64,000 nt of DNA from Mesorhizobium mediterraneum (GCF_002284565.1 NZ_NPKI01000015.1:372001-436000); one strand, 5' to 3'. Shown: positions 10,770 to 21,711, counted from the first letter of the stretch. The notes: generated from the sequence alone by a model not told the origin. Numbers and translations: made by a program.

Positions 10770-12080
10770 TTACTGGATATAACCGCCCTCGGTCATCGTC
10801 GCGGTGGCAGCGTCCTGCGCCTGCTTCAAGGCGTCGTCGACGCTCGTCTGGCCGGCGAGTGCCGCCGAGAACAGCTGGCCGACAGTCGTGCCAAGGCCCT
10901 GGAACTCGGGGATGGCGACGAACTGGACGCCGACATAGGGCACCGGCTTGACGGTCGGATGCGTCGGATCGGCGGCGTTGATCGAGTCCAGCGTCATCTT
11001 GGCGAAGGGCGCCGCCTTCTGGTATTCGGGGTTGTTGTAGAGTGAAGTGCGCGTTCCGGGCGGAACATTGGCCCAGCCTTCCTTCGATGCGACGAGCTCG
11101 GCATAGGCTTTGCTGGTTGCCCAGGAGACGAATTTCTGAGCGGCGTCAGCCTTCTGCGTGCCGGCTGGAATGGCCAGCGACCAGGCCCACAGCCAGTTGC
11201 CGCGCTTGCCAAGCCCGTTGTCGGGAGCAAGCGCATAACCGACCTTGTCTGCGACTGTTGAGTTCTTCGGGTCGGAGACGAAGGACGCGGCGACGGTGGC
11301 GTCGATCCACATGCCGCACTTGCCCTGCTGGAACAGCGCCAGGTTTTCGTTGAAGCCGTTCGAAGACGCGCCCTCGGGGCCATTGGCCTTCATCAGGTCG
11401 ACATAGAACTGCAGCGTGTTCTTCCACTCGGGCTGGTCGAACTGCGGCTTCCAGTTCTCATCGAACCAGCGTGCGCCGAAGGAGTTCGACATGGCGGTCA
11501 GGAAGGCCATGTTCTCGCCCCAGCCGGCCTTGCCGCGCAGGCAGACACCGTTCACGCCGCTAGCGCGATCCGTCATCTTGTCGGCGGCTTGCTTGATGAA
11601 GTCCCAGGTCGGCGCGTCGGGCATGGTCAGCCCGGCCTTCTCCATCAGGTCCTTGCGGTACATGACGAAGGAGCTTTCGCCGTAAAACGGCGCTGCGTAA
11701 AGGGTGCCGTCGACCGACAGGCCGCCGGCGATCGCCGGGATGATGTCCTTGACGTCATAGTCGTCGCCGAGCTTGTCGAGCGGCAGCAGCCAGCTCTGCT
11801 TGGCCCAGATCGGAACCTCGTAGGTGCCGATGGTCATCACGTCGTACTGGCCACCCTTGGTGGCGATGTCGGTGGTGACGCGCTCGCGCAGCACGTTCTC
11901 CTCGAGCGTGACCCACTGGAGCTGGATGTCGGGGTTCTTGGCGGTGAAGTCGTCGGTCAGCTTCTGCATGCGGACCATATCGCCATTGTTGACAGTGGCG
12001 ATGGTGATGGATTCGGCATGCGCGGCGAACGCAAAAGCGCTGGCCGACAACAGACCCAGGGTGAGCGTGCGAAGTTTCAT
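10770..12080 (-). CDS. smoE: Polyol ABC transporter periplasmic substrate-binding protein
   Basis: The 436-residue cluster-1 (MalE-like) binding protein has a clear signal peptide with cleavage after about Ala22 (AHA). Mature features include the segments TIGTYEVPIWA, YRKDLMEKAGL and the WLWAWSLAIPAG hinge region seen in SmoE/MtlE. It captures sorbitol, mannitol or similar polyols in the periplasm for SmoFGK. ATG 12080 has GGGAGGAATTTG directly upstream; an extension to 12110 lacks this. It is the first gene of the operon, so the promoter should lie in 12081-12269. Confidence 0.93.
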   Translation of the reverse strand: MKLRTLTLGLLSASAFAFAAHAESITIATVNNGDMVRMQKLTDDFTAKNPDIQLQWVTLEENVLRERVTTDIATKGGQYDVMTIGTYEVPIWAKQSWLLPLDKLGDDYDVKDIIPAIAGGLSVDGTLYAAPFYGESSFVMYRKDLMEKAGLTMPDAPTWDFIKQAADKMTDRASGVNGVCLRGKAGWGENMAFLTAMSNSFGARWFDENWKPQFDQPEWKNTLQFYVDLMKANGPEGASSNGFNENLALFQQGKCGMWIDATVAASFVSDPKNSTVADKVGYALAPDNGLGKRGNWLWAWSLAIPAGTQKADAAQKFVSWATSKAYAELVASKEGWANVPPGTRTSLYNNPEYQKAAPFAKMTLDSINAADPTHPTVKPVPYVGVQFVAIPEFQGLGTTVGQLFSAALAGQTSVDDALKQAQDAATATMTEGGYIQ

Positions 12081-12269
12081 CAAATTCCTCCCATAGACCA
12101 AGCTGAGCATTTGCCTTGGCTATGGGCAATTACTCACTCTCCGTGAATTATGTCAAGCCGGATTCGTTGCTGCAGCGCAGCACGCAGCCTCGTGCGGGAT
12201 TCGGTTCCGGACGGTTTGAATAAGCTTGCCGGCGCCCCAGACCTCGGGTTTTCGGCGCGGCGTATCGAC

Positions 12270-13178
12270 CTATTGGCCGGCGATCTCAGCCAGGATCCAT
12301 TCGCGAAAAGCGCGGATCTTCGGCACGTTGCGCCGCGCCTGGGGATAGACCAGCCAATAGGCATGGCCGTCGTCGCCGACCAGATCGAACGGCTGGATCA
12401 GGCGGCCATCGGCAAGCTCGGCGTTGAAAAGCGCGGCCGTCACGATCGCCACGCCCTGCCCGGCGATCGCGGCGTTGGCCTCGTAGGCCTGCGCACCCAT
12501 GCTGGAGCCGGGGCGCTTGGCCAATTCCTCGACCGGCAGGCCGGCGGCGATAAACCAGTCCCGCCACCAGATGTCGCCGGGGTCGAGGATCGGCAGGCGC
12601 AACAGATCGGCAGGCTCCTTCACCCCGCCAATGGACGCCGCGAGTTTCGGGCTCAGCATCGGCGTGAAATCCGCATTGAAAAGCTTGTGCACTTCCACGC
12701 CCGGCCAGTTTCCCCCGCCTGAACGGATGGCGATGTCGATATCCTCGCGGGTGAAGTCGACCACGCGGTTCGATGTGTCGAGGCGAACCGCCAGCGACGG
12801 GTGCGCGACCTGAAACGAGCCGAGATGCCGCGCCAGCCAATTCGAGGCAAAGGTCAGCAGCGTCGAGACACAGAGCACCCCATCGGCGCCGCTGCGCGCG
12901 GCAGCATATGCTCCGCCCAACAGGGCGAACGCCTCGCTGACCGCAGGCGCCATGCGTTGCCCCGCCTCGGTCAGCACGATCTGCCTTGGCCGGCGCAAGA
13001 ACAGAGGCGCGCCGACGCGCTCCTCCAGGAGCTTGATCTGATAGCTCGCCGCCGCCTGCGTCATGCCAAGCTCGCCGGCGGCCTTGGTGAAGGAAAGATG
13101 CCGCGCCACCGCCTCGAACACGCGGATCGCCTGAAGCGGAGGGAGTTGGGAGACCTGCCGTGACTTGAGTTCAGGCAT
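12270..13178 (-). CDS. LysR-family transcriptional regulator (GcvA-like)
   Basis: The 302-residue protein has an N-terminal winged helix-turn-helix (LSFTKAAGELGMTQAAASYQIKLLE, read as two helices at about residues 28-52) followed by a periplasmic-binding-like effector domain. It belongs to the GcvA-like branch, with PPLQAIRVFEAVARH at the front. The start ATG has GGAGGGCTT upstream. It lies 189 bases upstream of smoE on the same strand and 110 bases from a divergent DUF1127 gene. It could regulate either, but LysR proteins usually act on the divergent gene, so a role in polyol control is unproven. Confidence 0.88.
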   Translation of the reverse strand: MPELKSRQVSQLPPLQAIRVFEAVARHLSFTKAAGELGMTQAAASYQIKLLEERVGAPLFLRRPRQIVLTEAGQRMAPAVSEAFALLGGAYAAARSGADGVLCVSTLLTFASNWLARHLGSFQVAHPSLAVRLDTSNRVVDFTREDIDIAIRSGGGNWPGVEVHKLFNADFTPMLSPKLAASIGGVKEPADLLRLPILDPGDIWWRDWFIAAGLPVEELAKRPGSSMGAQAYEANAAIAGQGVAIVTAALFNAELADGRLIQPFDLVGDDGHAYWLVYPQARRNVPKIRAFREWILAEIAGQ

Positions 13179-13288
13179 AAGCCCTCCTTATGGGCCGTGA
13201 TCGACGTTTGATTGGCAGCAAGGCGCCGTGAAGCCGATATTTGTGGTCGACGCATCAATCAGTTCAAGCATAGCGAAGGCTGACGATC

Positions 13289-13474
13289 ATGACCACGATC
13301 CAGGAAAAGCTGTTTCTAACGCCAGGCCAAAGCTGGTTTTCGCGGCTGGCGCGCGGGCTTGCACGGCACGCGGCGAGAAAACGGGCCTATCTCGACATCA
13401 GGGAACTGCCGTCGCATCTGCAGCGCGACATGGGTTTTCTCGATGGCAACGATCCTTACGGTCGGCACAAATAG
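13289..13474 (+). CDS. DUF1127-like small protein
   Basis: The 61-residue basic protein ends with a helix of the DUF1127 type (LDIRELPSHLQRDMGFLDG). In this family a short C-terminal arginine-rich helix is often involved in RNA binding or regulation, as shown for some alphaproteobacterial members. The N-terminal part (Arg/Ala-rich amphipathic helix) is longer than in the minimal 45-50-residue form. It is divergent from the LysR gene, which may regulate it. Confidence 0.65.
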   Translation: MTTIQEKLFLTPGQSWFSRLARGLARHAARKRAYLDIRELPSHLQRDMGFLDGNDPYGRHK

Positions 13475-13495
13475 CCTTGCTGGACTTATCCCTAA

Positions 13496-14455
13496 TCAAC
13501 TGGCCGCCAGCAAAGCGGCGGCGGTCCGCTCGTCGGTGATGAGGCCGTTGACCAGCCGCCGGTTTACAGCCGCAAGGATGCCGGGCAGCTTCCGCTCGCC
13601 CATGGCGAGCGCGATCACCAGAGACTTTTCGCGCGACGGCAGCGACGCCGAAGACACCCTGTCATTGGTGATGCCCTCGATCATCCGGCCTTCGCGATCG
13701 AAGACCCAGCCGACGATCTCGGCGACGCCGCCGGCTTTCTGCAGCGCCTTCAATTCACTTTCCGAAATGAAGCCGTCTTCATAGAGCGGCGCCTTCGGGC
13801 CGAGATCGCCGATGCCGATGAACGTGACGTCGGCTTCCGCTGCAAGCGCCAGCGTCGGTTGAATCATCGGTTGGCTGAGCAGCATCTCGCGCTCCTCCGG
13901 CGAGGAGGCGATGACCGGCAACGGCATCGGGAAGGAGCGCGCCTTGACCCTGTCGGCCATGGTGAAGATGACGTTGTAGAAGGCGGCCGAGCCGTCGGGC
14001 GAGATGTTGCCGGTCAGCGACACGACCTTGTGCTGAGGGCATTCCATCGGCGGCAGCTGCTCGATTGCCGCCTTCAGCGTGCGGCCGGTGCCGATCGCCA
14101 TGACGATCGGCGTCGGCGACCGCAGCCGCCGTTCAATCTCGGCCGCCGCCGCCTCGGCGACGCCGATGATGGTCGAGGAGGAAGCAGGATCGCTCGGCAC
14201 CACCTCGACCAGATCGAGCGCGAAGCGCGATTTCAGTCGCGCCGCGAGATCGAGGCAATTGGCGATCGGGTGGTCGACGCGCACCTTGATCAGCCCTTCC
14301 GACACCGCCAGCGACACAAGCCGCTGCGCCGTCTGCCGTGAGATGCCGAGCGTCGAGGCGATCTGGTCCTGCGTGTTGCCGGCGACATAATAGAGCCAGC
14401 CGGCGCGTGCCGCGTCGTCCAGCCTGTTGCTGCCGCTGTCCTGCCGGGAATTCAA
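13496..14455 (-). CDS. SorC/DeoR-type sugar-binding transcriptional regulator (SmoC-like)
   Basis: The 319-residue protein has an N-terminal helix-turn-helix (NTQDQIASTLGISRQTAQRL, residues 27-46) and a large sugar-isomerase-like effector domain containing GTGRTLKAA and the GIGDLGPKAP loop. This is the SorC architecture, where a phosphosugar or polyol controls DNA binding. In Rhodobacter a SorC-like gene (smoC) precedes smoEFGK-smoS-mtlK, so this is the best candidate regulator of the polyol operon, although a LysR gene lies between. Paired GCAATTGC sites upstream may be its operators. Confidence 0.88.
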   Translation of the reverse strand: MNSRQDSGSNRLDDAARAGWLYYVAGNTQDQIASTLGISRQTAQRLVSLAVSEGLIKVRVDHPIANCLDLAARLKSRFALDLVEVVPSDPASSSTIIGVAEAAAAEIERRLRSPTPIVMAIGTGRTLKAAIEQLPPMECPQHKVVSLTGNISPDGSAAFYNVIFTMADRVKARSFPMPLPVIASSPEEREMLLSQPMIQPTLALAAEADVTFIGIGDLGPKAPLYEDGFISESELKALQKAGGVAEIVGWVFDREGRMIEGITNDRVSSASLPSREKSLVIALAMGERKLPGILAAVNRRLVNGLITDERTAAALLAAS

Positions 14456-14523
14456 CTTGCTGCCTCCCTGCCCCGAGCATCAAGGCGGGGGCGCTTTACT
14501 TTTAAGGGGGAATGCGCTTGTGC

Positions 14524-14550
14524 GCAATTGCCTATCACCAGAGCAATTGC
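14524..14550. promoter_or_regulatory. Paired GCAATTGC motifs, possible SorC-type operator
   Basis: The 8-base palindrome GCAATTGC occurs at 14524-14531 and again at 14543-14550, with starts 19 bases apart, in the space between the SorC regulator and the divergent HAD gene. Repeated palindromes in front of a regulator gene suggest autoregulation. Not shown experimentally here. Confidence 0.4.
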
Positions 14551-14699
14551 TTAGGTGAACTGCCCGAGGCGCCTGTGGTGCTTAGAGTGGATGATCGTAG
14601 CCAAGCAATTTTTGAAGTCCCGCAATGTCCGTGCAGTCAGGCGCGGCGGTTTATCTCCCGACGCAAACCCTTTAAGGGATTCAGACAAAGGAGCCTCGC

Positions 14700-15332
14700 A
14701 TGACGCCGAAAGCGGTTTTCTGGGACATGGACGGCACGCTGGTCGATAGCGAGCCGTTGCACGAGGCGGCGCTGGTGGCGGCGCTGCACAGCGTCGGCAT
14801 CGCGGCGCCGGCCAACCTGCATGAGCGGGTGCTGGGCATTGCCGCATGGCCGGTCTACGAGATGCTGCGCGACGAGTTCGGCCTCGACCTGCCCTTCGAC
14901 GACTGGATCGTGCGCAAATACGATCACTATCTGCCGATGGCCGAGACGCTGAAGCCGCGCATCGGCGCGATCGAGATTTTTAACGAGCTGCGCGCGCTTG
15001 GCGTGGCGCAGGCGGTGGTGTCCAATTCCGACCGGCTGATCGTCGATGCCAATCTGCGCGCGGTTGGCCTCTTCTATCCCGGCATGAAGACAATCAGCCG
15101 CAATGACGTGCACGAGGGCAAGCCGCACGCCGAACCCTTCCTGCGCGCCGCTTGGCTGGCCGGTGTCGATCCGGCCGATGCCGTGGCCGTCGACGACAGC
15201 GTGACCGGCGCCACGGCGGGGCTGGCGGCGGGGATGAGGACGATCTTCTGGCCGGAGGCGCCTATGGACGGGCCGCCCGGCGCGATCGTCATCAACAGCG
15301 CCGACGAATTGCGGGCGGAGCTGGGGCTTTAA
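14700..15332 (+). CDS. HAD-superfamily IA hydrolase
   Basis: The 210-residue protein has motif I WDMDGTLVDSE (Asp9, Asp11), motif II in AVVSNSDR, the motif III lysine in HEGKPHAEPFL and motif IV in AVAVDDSVTGA. A helical cap follows motif I. It most resembles phosphoglycolate- or sugar-phosphate phosphatases. A good AAAGGAG ribosome-binding site lies in front of ATG 14700. It is divergent from the SorC regulator, so it may be part of the polyol regulon, for example detoxifying a sugar phosphate; this is inference. Confidence 0.87.
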   Translation: MTPKAVFWDMDGTLVDSEPLHEAALVAALHSVGIAAPANLHERVLGIAAWPVYEMLRDEFGLDLPFDDWIVRKYDHYLPMAETLKPRIGAIEIFNELRALGVAQAVVSNSDRLIVDANLRAVGLFYPGMKTISRNDVHEGKPHAEPFLRAAWLAGVDPADAVAVDDSVTGATAGLAAGMRTIFWPEAPMDGPPGAIVINSADELRAELGL

Positions 15333-15335
15333 GTA

Positions 15336-16103
15336 TCAGTTCCGGTAAACAGGCTCCTGCTCGTCGAGGATCGCCTTCAATTCAGACAGGTGCCGTTCGG
15401 CCTGGCCGGGATAGTCCTCTTGCTCCAGCGCTGCTTTTTCCGCGATTTCATCCGGCAGGACCCGCAGCGGACGGCCGGTCCACAGCGCCTTGATATAGGT
15501 CTCGGCGGCGCGCTCGAAATAGAACATGCGGTTGAAGGTGTCGGCAACGGTATCGCCGATGACCAGCACGCCATGGTTGCCCATGACCATCACCCTGACC
15601 TTCGGATCGGTAAGCAGTTGCGAGCAGCGTTCGCCCTCCTCCTCGAAGGCGAGTCCGCCATAGTGGCCGTCGACGACGTGGCGGTTGAAGAAGATCGCCG
15701 AGTTCTGGTCGATCGGCGGCAGCGTCGAGTCGGCGAGCGAGGCGAGCACCGTGGCGTGGATCGAGTGCACATGCATGACGCAACGCGCATGACGCACATT
15801 GCGATGGATGGCGCCGTGCAGGCCCCATGCCGTCGGGTCGGGCGCATTCGGGCCGGAGAGCGTATCGGGATCGTTGGCGTCGATCAGCAGCAGGTCGCTC
15901 GCCTTGATGCGCGAGAAATGCACCTGGTTGGGATTCATCAGGAATTGCGAGCCGTCAGCGTTGACGGCCAGCGAGAAATGATTGGCCACCGCCTCGTGCA
16001 TGTTGAGCCGCGCCGTCCAGCGGAAGGCGCAAGCCAGATCGACGCGCTCCTCGTAGAAAGGCAGGTTGGTCAGCATTTCCTTCTGCAGGCGGGCGATGCT
16101 CAT
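15336..16103 (-). CDS. Class II aldolase/adducin-family protein
   Basis: The 255-residue product has the HVHSIHATVLASLA zinc-binding HxH segment and the later NHGVLVIG histidine that together build the class II aldolase metal site. The family includes fuculose- and ribulose-phosphate aldolases and epimerases, but this branch (N-terminal RVDLACAFRWTARLNMHEAVANHFS) is mostly uncharacterised, so no reaction is assigned. The chosen ATG 16103 has GGAGG upstream. It ends three bases after the convergent HAD gene. Confidence 0.82.
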   Translation of the reverse strand: MSIARLQKEMLTNLPFYEERVDLACAFRWTARLNMHEAVANHFSLAVNADGSQFLMNPNQVHFSRIKASDLLLIDANDPDTLSGPNAPDPTAWGLHGAIHRNVRHARCVMHVHSIHATVLASLADSTLPPIDQNSAIFFNRHVVDGHYGGLAFEEEGERCSQLLTDPKVRVMVMGNHGVLVIGDTVADTFNRMFYFERAAETYIKALWTGRPLRVLPDEIAEKAALEQEDYPGQAERHLSELKAILDEQEPVYRN

Positions 16104-16189
16104 CGAAAACCTCCGTGAAAGAAGCAAGGATGCCGCGCGCCGGTGGGACGCGCAACCGGTTTCGTTTGGTGCAGGCGAGCGCCGTCGCC

Positions 16190-16831
16190 TTACGCCGCAG
16201 TGCTTCTGGCGGCGTCGACCCGCAGCCCGCCATGCTCGATGATGAAATCGATCACCTCCCGCAGGCCCTTGCCGCGCGACAGGTCGGTGAAGCCGAACGG
16301 CCGCTTGCCGCGCATGCGGGCAGCATCTGCCTCCATGACATCGAGATTGACGTTCACATAGGGGGCGAGATCGCTCTTGTTGATGACCAGGAAGTCGGAC
16401 CGCGTGATCGCCGGTCCGCCCTTACGCGGGATCTCCTCGCCCTGGCAGACCGAGATGACGTAGAGCGTCAGATCGGCGAGGTCGGGGGAAAATGTGGCGG
16501 CGAGGTTATCGCCGCCGGATTCGATGAAGACGATGTCGAGATCGGGAAATTTCTTGGTCATCTCGGCGATCGCCTGCAGATTGATCGAGGCGTCCTCGCG
16601 GATGGCGGTGTGCGGGCAACCGCCGGTCTCGACGCCGATGATGCGATCCTCGGGCAACGCTTGGAGCCGGGCCAGCATCATGGCGTCTTCCTTGGTGTAG
16701 ATATCGTTGGTGACGACGGCGATGGAAAACTCGTCGCGCAGTGACTTGCAGAGCTTTTCGGTGAGCGTGGTCTTGCCGGAGCCGACCGGGCCGCCGATGC
16801 CGATGCGAAGAGGACCATTGGCTTGGGTCAT
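16190..16831 (-). CDS. ureG: Urease accessory GTPase UreG
   Basis: The product is about 213 residues. Its P-loop is GPVGSGKT (residues 14-21), the metal-binding CPH motif is in [10 protein letters not shown], and the NKSD specificity motif reads guanine. UreG couples GTP hydrolysis to nickel delivery into apo-urease together with UreD, UreE and UreF. Start ATG 16831 overlaps the stop of the DUF3995 gene by four bases. It is the last gene of the ureE-ureF-DUF3995-ureG run. Confidence 0.96.
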   Translation of the reverse strand: MTQANGPLRIGIGGPVGSGKTTLTEKLCKSLRDEFSIAVVTNDIYTKEDAMMLARLQALPEDRIIGVETGGCPHTAIREDASINLQAIAEMTKKFPDLDIVFIESGGDNLAATFSPDLADLTLYVISVCQGEEIPRKGGPAITRSDFLVINKSDLAPYVNVNLDVMEADAARMRGKRPFGFTDLSRGKGLREVIDFIIEHGGLRVDAARSTAA

Positions 16832-17268
16832 GCGGAAAACTCCGTGATGGCAAGAATGGCGAAGCCGAGCCCGATCAAAAGGCACAGCGGCGAATAATAG
16901 CGGACATCGAACCGCGCGAAAGGCTGTTCCGGCGTCAGCCGGCGCCACCAGGGCGTGAAACCGGCAATGCCGCGCCCGAGGAAGACCAGCGCGATGAGCA
17001 GCGCCGTCGCGGCAAGCCCGGTCTTGGGAAAGGGCGTGGCAAACACGCCTTCAAGCGCCATCGGCCACAGCGTCGCCAGGCCGAGGCAGGCAGCAACGGC
17101 AAAAGAAGCGAAGGGCGCCGGCATCTCGTCGACGCCGCGAAAGCCGACCACCGCGCGGGCGCAGGAGGCAGCGTCGCTGCCCGGCCAGATCCCGCCAATA
17201 CCCCAATAGACATGCAGCGTGGTGATCAGCAGCAGGACGATTGAGAGAATGAAGGCAAGTACGATCAT
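16828..17268 (-). CDS. DUF3995 membrane protein between ureF and ureG
   Basis: The 146-residue protein has four hydrophobic segments (about 3-20, 55-72, 83-101, 125-143) and the DUF3995 features [12 protein letters not shown] near the N-terminus and FTPWWRR in the middle. Function is unknown. It overlaps ureF and ureG by four bases each, so it is co-translated with urease accessory factors. A role in nickel or urea movement, or simply a passenger, cannot be distinguished. Confidence 0.8.
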   Translation of the reverse strand: MIVLAFILSIVLLLITTLHVYWGIGGIWPGSDAASCARAVVGFRGVDEMPAPFASFAVAACLGLATLWPMALEGVFATPFPKTGLAATALLIALVFLGRGIAGFTPWWRRLTPEQPFARFDVRYYSPLCLLIGLGFAILAITEFSA

Positions 17269-17936
17269 GAGCGGAACAGCCGGGAATACTGGGTTTCGTG
17301 CTTCATCGCCATGATGTCGGAGACGAAGGCGCAGCCGCCGAGATCGTCAAGCGTCGAATTGGAGGCACGGGACGCCGTTTCCAGCGCCAGCGGCTCAAAG
17401 CCGGCGAGCAGCGCGGTGGCGCCAGTCTGGCCGACGACGCCGAGCCGGATCGCCGCCTGGACGAGATTGGAAAAGAAACTCTGCAGGAAGGCCGACAGCG
17501 CGTCCTGCAGCGCGATGGCGTTGCCACCGGCAGTTGCGCCGACTGCGACGCAATAGGGGCACTCGGCCGGCAGACGGTCCAGCACCTGACACGGCCAGGC
17601 CGATGCCGCCTTCAGGAAGGCGGCACCCTGCAGCATGGTCTCGGTGTGGCGCTCGCGCGAGCCAGCCAGGGCCTCGGCGAGTGCGGCGATCTCGTCGAGA
17701 TCGCCGGCTTGCCGCGCGCGCCGCCAGCTTTCGGCAAACAGCACGGCATCGTTCCAGCCCGAGCCCATCTCGACCAGCGTCTCCAGCCATGCGGCGAGGT
17801 CTTTGCTGTCGGCAACCAGTCCGTCGTGCACGGCGCGTTCGAGGCCATGGCTGTAGGAAAAGCCGCCGACCGGAAAGGAAGGCGACAGCCACGCCATCAG
17901 CCGCAACAGGGCGATGTTAGAAGGCTGGTCAGTCAT
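17265..17936 (-). CDS. ureF: Urease accessory protein UreF
   Basis: The all-helical protein of about 223 residues opens with [24 protein letters not shown], here split as [11 protein letters not shown] and FSYSHGLE, the UreF hallmark. It ends with the conserved C-terminal [18 protein letters not shown] tail. UreF links UreG to the UreD-urease complex during nickel insertion. ATG 17936 (MTDQPSN) is chosen; the upstream frame to 18128 only reads through the UreE histidine tail. It overlaps ureE by eight bases. Confidence 0.95.
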   Translation of the reverse strand: MTDQPSNIALLRLMAWLSPSFPVGGFSYSHGLERAVHDGLVADSKDLAAWLETLVEMGSGWNDAVLFAESWRRARQAGDLDEIAALAEALAGSRERHTETMLQGAAFLKAASAWPCQVLDRLPAECPYCVAVGATAGGNAIALQDALSAFLQSFFSNLVQAAIRLGVVGQTGATALLAGFEPLALETASRASNSTLDDLGGCAFVSDIMAMKHETQYSRLFRS

Positions 17937-18504
17937 GGTCGTGCGAATGGCTGTGGGAGTGCGATTCGCTATGGGCATGGGAATGCGCCTCAGCGTGGCT
18001 GTGTGCATGCGCTTCGGCATGGGCATGACCGTGACTGTGCCCAGAATAGGCGCCGCGCACCGGCTTGAACGGTTCGGAGACGTCGCGCACGGTCGCGCCC
18101 AGCCCTTCCAGCATCGCCTTGATGACATGATCGCGCAGGATGAGTATGCGTTCCGCCTCGATGGCGGCCGCCAGATGGCGGTTGCCGATATGCCAGGCGA
18201 GCTCGGTCAGATGAACATGGCTCAAGGCGCGGATGTCGTAGAGCGGCTCCTCCGCGGCGATGATCTCGACATGGCGGCCATCCTCAAGCACCAGCCGGTC
18301 GCGATCGCCCAAAGCAACCGGCTCGGGCAGGTCGACCAGTATCTTGTCGCCGCCTGAAGTCTCGATGGCGCGGCGACGCAGGTGCCGCTCGTCATGGGCA
18401 AGCACGGCCCGATCATAGGGCGTGACCGCTCCCGCTTCGCCGGCGGCAAGCACGGAGACGGCACGCGGGAATTTAGTGAAGTCGGTGCGGATATCGAGCT
18501 TCAT
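17929..18504 (-). CDS. ureE: Urease accessory protein UreE (nickel metallochaperone)
   Basis: The 191-residue protein has an N-terminal peptide-binding domain with [11 protein letters not shown], a metal-binding domain with the conserved His in [11 protein letters not shown], and a long C-terminal tail (about residues 160-191) of alternating His with Ser, Ala and Glu that should bind several nickel ions. It hands nickel to UreG. ATG 18504 is preferred (AAGGCAGGTG upstream); an earlier ATG at 18612 would lie in a repeat. The histidine tail is coded by near-repeated CAC/CAT-GCC-GAG units and may vary in length among strains. Confidence 0.94.
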   Translation of the reverse strand: MKLDIRTDFTKFPRAVSVLAAGEAGAVTPYDRAVLAHDERHLRRRAIETSGGDKILVDLPEPVALGDRDRLVLEDGRHVEIIAAEEPLYDIRALSHVHLTELAWHIGNRHLAAAIEAERILILRDHVIKAMLEGLGATVRDVSEPFKPVRGAYSGHSHGHAHAEAHAHSHAEAHSHAHSESHSHSHSHDHD

Positions 18505-18560
18505 GTAACACCTGCCTTGCAAAAAGCTTAGTCCGTTCCAGGCATCGACCCAATGCCAGC

Positions 18561-18602
18561 GCATGACCCCGAAATCGAATTCGATTTCGGGAAGGATCAT
18601 GC
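18561..18602. repeat. Rhizobial-type short palindrome upstream of ureE
   Basis: A perfect 24-base palindrome (18568-18591, centre GAATTC) is flanked by GCATGAC on the left and GATCATGC on the right. The GCATGA...GATCATGC frame around a palindrome is a common intergenic element of Mesorhizobium and relatives. It lies just upstream of ureE and may affect its message or be a neutral dispersed repeat. Confidence 0.55.
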
Positions 18603-18616
18603 GCCAAGTCAAGTTT

Positions 18617-18660
18617 CTACAGCGTCCTTTGCGCGTCCGAAAGGACGCGCGGGGCTGTAG
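18617..18660. repeat. Intergenic hairpin repeat with CTACAGC ends
   Basis: The outer arms CTACAGC (18617-18623) and GCTGTAG (18654-18660) enclose CGCGTCC and GGACGCG around a GAAA loop. The same style of element is widely dispersed in rhizobial genomes, directly next to the GCATGA-type palindrome as here. It may also act as a terminator for the membrane protein gene ending at 18661. Confidence 0.55.
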
Positions 18661-19254
18661 TCAAACGATCGTGTCGAAGAGCCGCAGGATAAACGATATC
18701 TGGTAGACGAGGGCGGCGGCGACAAAGGCGATGTGGAAGCGGCGATCGCGGACAAGCATCGCGATGATGCAAAGCGCGACGAACACCGGCGTGCGGAACA
18801 AATATTCAACGCCGAAGCGGGCAAAATGCTCGGGCCCTTTCAGAAGCGTGTCGATCACATCGAGCAAGTAAGTCGCCGCCAGCAGGCCGAAGAACCAGGC
18901 ACGGCGCGAGTAGAAAAAATCCTCGTAGCTGGTGTAGTCCAGCATCGAGTCCGGAAACAGCAGCGCGCAGAGCAGGAACAGCGTGACTGCGTAGAAGATG
19001 ATGAACAGGTACTTGCCGAAGGTCCAGGTCTCGATCTGAAACAGGCCGAACTCCCACCACCAGAAATGCACCAGCATCAAGAGCACCGACACAACCCAGG
19101 CCAGATGCACCGAATAGAGCCGGTACTGTCCGGGATGCTGGACAATGCGGGCCACCCCGGACAGCAGCCGCGTGACGCCAAGCCCGATCACCATGCCCAA
19201 GATGATGCGGATGTGGGGGAATATGTCGTGGGCGTAAGGGAGTTGCTGGTTCAT
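18661..19254 (-). CDS. Six-segment membrane protein of unknown function
   Basis: The 197-residue protein is mostly hydrophobic, with segments near residues 12-30, 40-62, 72-95, 108-128, 145-162 and 170-190. The conserved-looking front HIRIILGMVIGLGVTRLL resembles a family of uncharacterised rhizobial membrane proteins with a GLGVTRLLSG signature. ATG 19254 is taken as the start, although no good ribosome-binding site is visible. It sits inside the urease cluster, but nothing ties it to urease. Confidence 0.6.
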   Translation of the reverse strand: MNQQLPYAHDIFPHIRIILGMVIGLGVTRLLSGVARIVQHPGQYRLYSVHLAWVVSVLLMLVHFWWWEFGLFQIETWTFGKYLFIIFYAVTLFLLCALLFPDSMLDYTSYEDFFYSRRAWFFGLLAATYLLDVIDTLLKGPEHFARFGVEYLFRTPVFVALCIIAMLVRDRRFHIAFVAAALVYQISFILRLFDTIV

Positions 19255-19312
19255 AAACGCCCAAGGAGGATTCGGTGCAATGGGGCTGTTTAAAGCGTCG
19301 CGGCCTAAAGGC

Positions 19313-19801
19313 TTAATCGCGGATAAGTTGATCCGACGACCAAGGAGCACCCGGAAAAAAATCGTGGTGGAGTATGTCTCTGATCGAATACGGGCAGTCG
19401 ACAGGAAAATCCCGCTCGTTCAGACCCGTCTCGTCGGCCGTCTTTAGCCTCGCCATCCTGAATTCCCGTCCGAGCTGTTGCCCAGGATAAGCTTTCAGGC
19501 TTGGGCTTTCGTCGAGCAGGTTTTCGATCTGATATCGCTGCTCGCGGATTGTCATCAACCATCCTGCTTTACGCTTCTCGGGTTGAAATTGCCATTTGAG
19601 GAGGTGCAGTAGCAAGTTGCCCAGCCTGCTTCTGATCTCTCTTTTGTCGCTACGCCCCAAACTCTCGATCTCCTCCGCCAGATTTTCTCGATCGAGGTCG
19701 GACAGACGACCTTCGCGCAGCAGCGCGCCTTGTTCGGCGCACCACTGAGCATAGTCGGCCTCGTAGGGCGTCAATTGCTGTTTTCGAAAAATCTTGTTCA
19801 T
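19313..19801 (-). CDS. DUF29 family protein
   Basis: The 162-residue protein matches DUF29: YEADYAQWCAEQGALLREG near the start, the acidic-basic stretch LDRENLAEEIESLGRSDKREIRSRL, and LLLHLLKWQFQPEKR. The family is common in cyanobacteria and rhizobia, is helical, and has no established function. ATG 19801 is chosen to match the usual short N-terminus; the frame opens at 19837. It interrupts the urease genes between ureC and ureE on the same strand. Confidence 0.8.
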   Translation of the reverse strand: MNKIFRKQQLTPYEADYAQWCAEQGALLREGRLSDLDRENLAEEIESLGRSDKREIRSRLGNLLLHLLKWQFQPEKRKAGWLMTIREQRYQIENLLDESPSLKAYPGQQLGREFRMARLKTADETGLNERDFPVDCPYSIRDILHHDFFPGAPWSSDQLIRD

Positions 19802-19998
19802 CCAGCGTATATTGCTCCAAAGGGTCCAGATTTCCAAGTTGGAAGCAAAAGATGGAGCCGATCAGGCGCTTCTCCGAAGCGTTTTCAGCGCGGCGGTTGA
19901 CAATCCGTGCACAGTTTTGGGCGAGCAGCTGACAGAACGCGCGCGCTTAGCCGTCAGAGACATTTGACCAATTCATGAACTTTGGTGAAGTTGATTGG

Positions 19999-21711
<1,713 letters not shown>

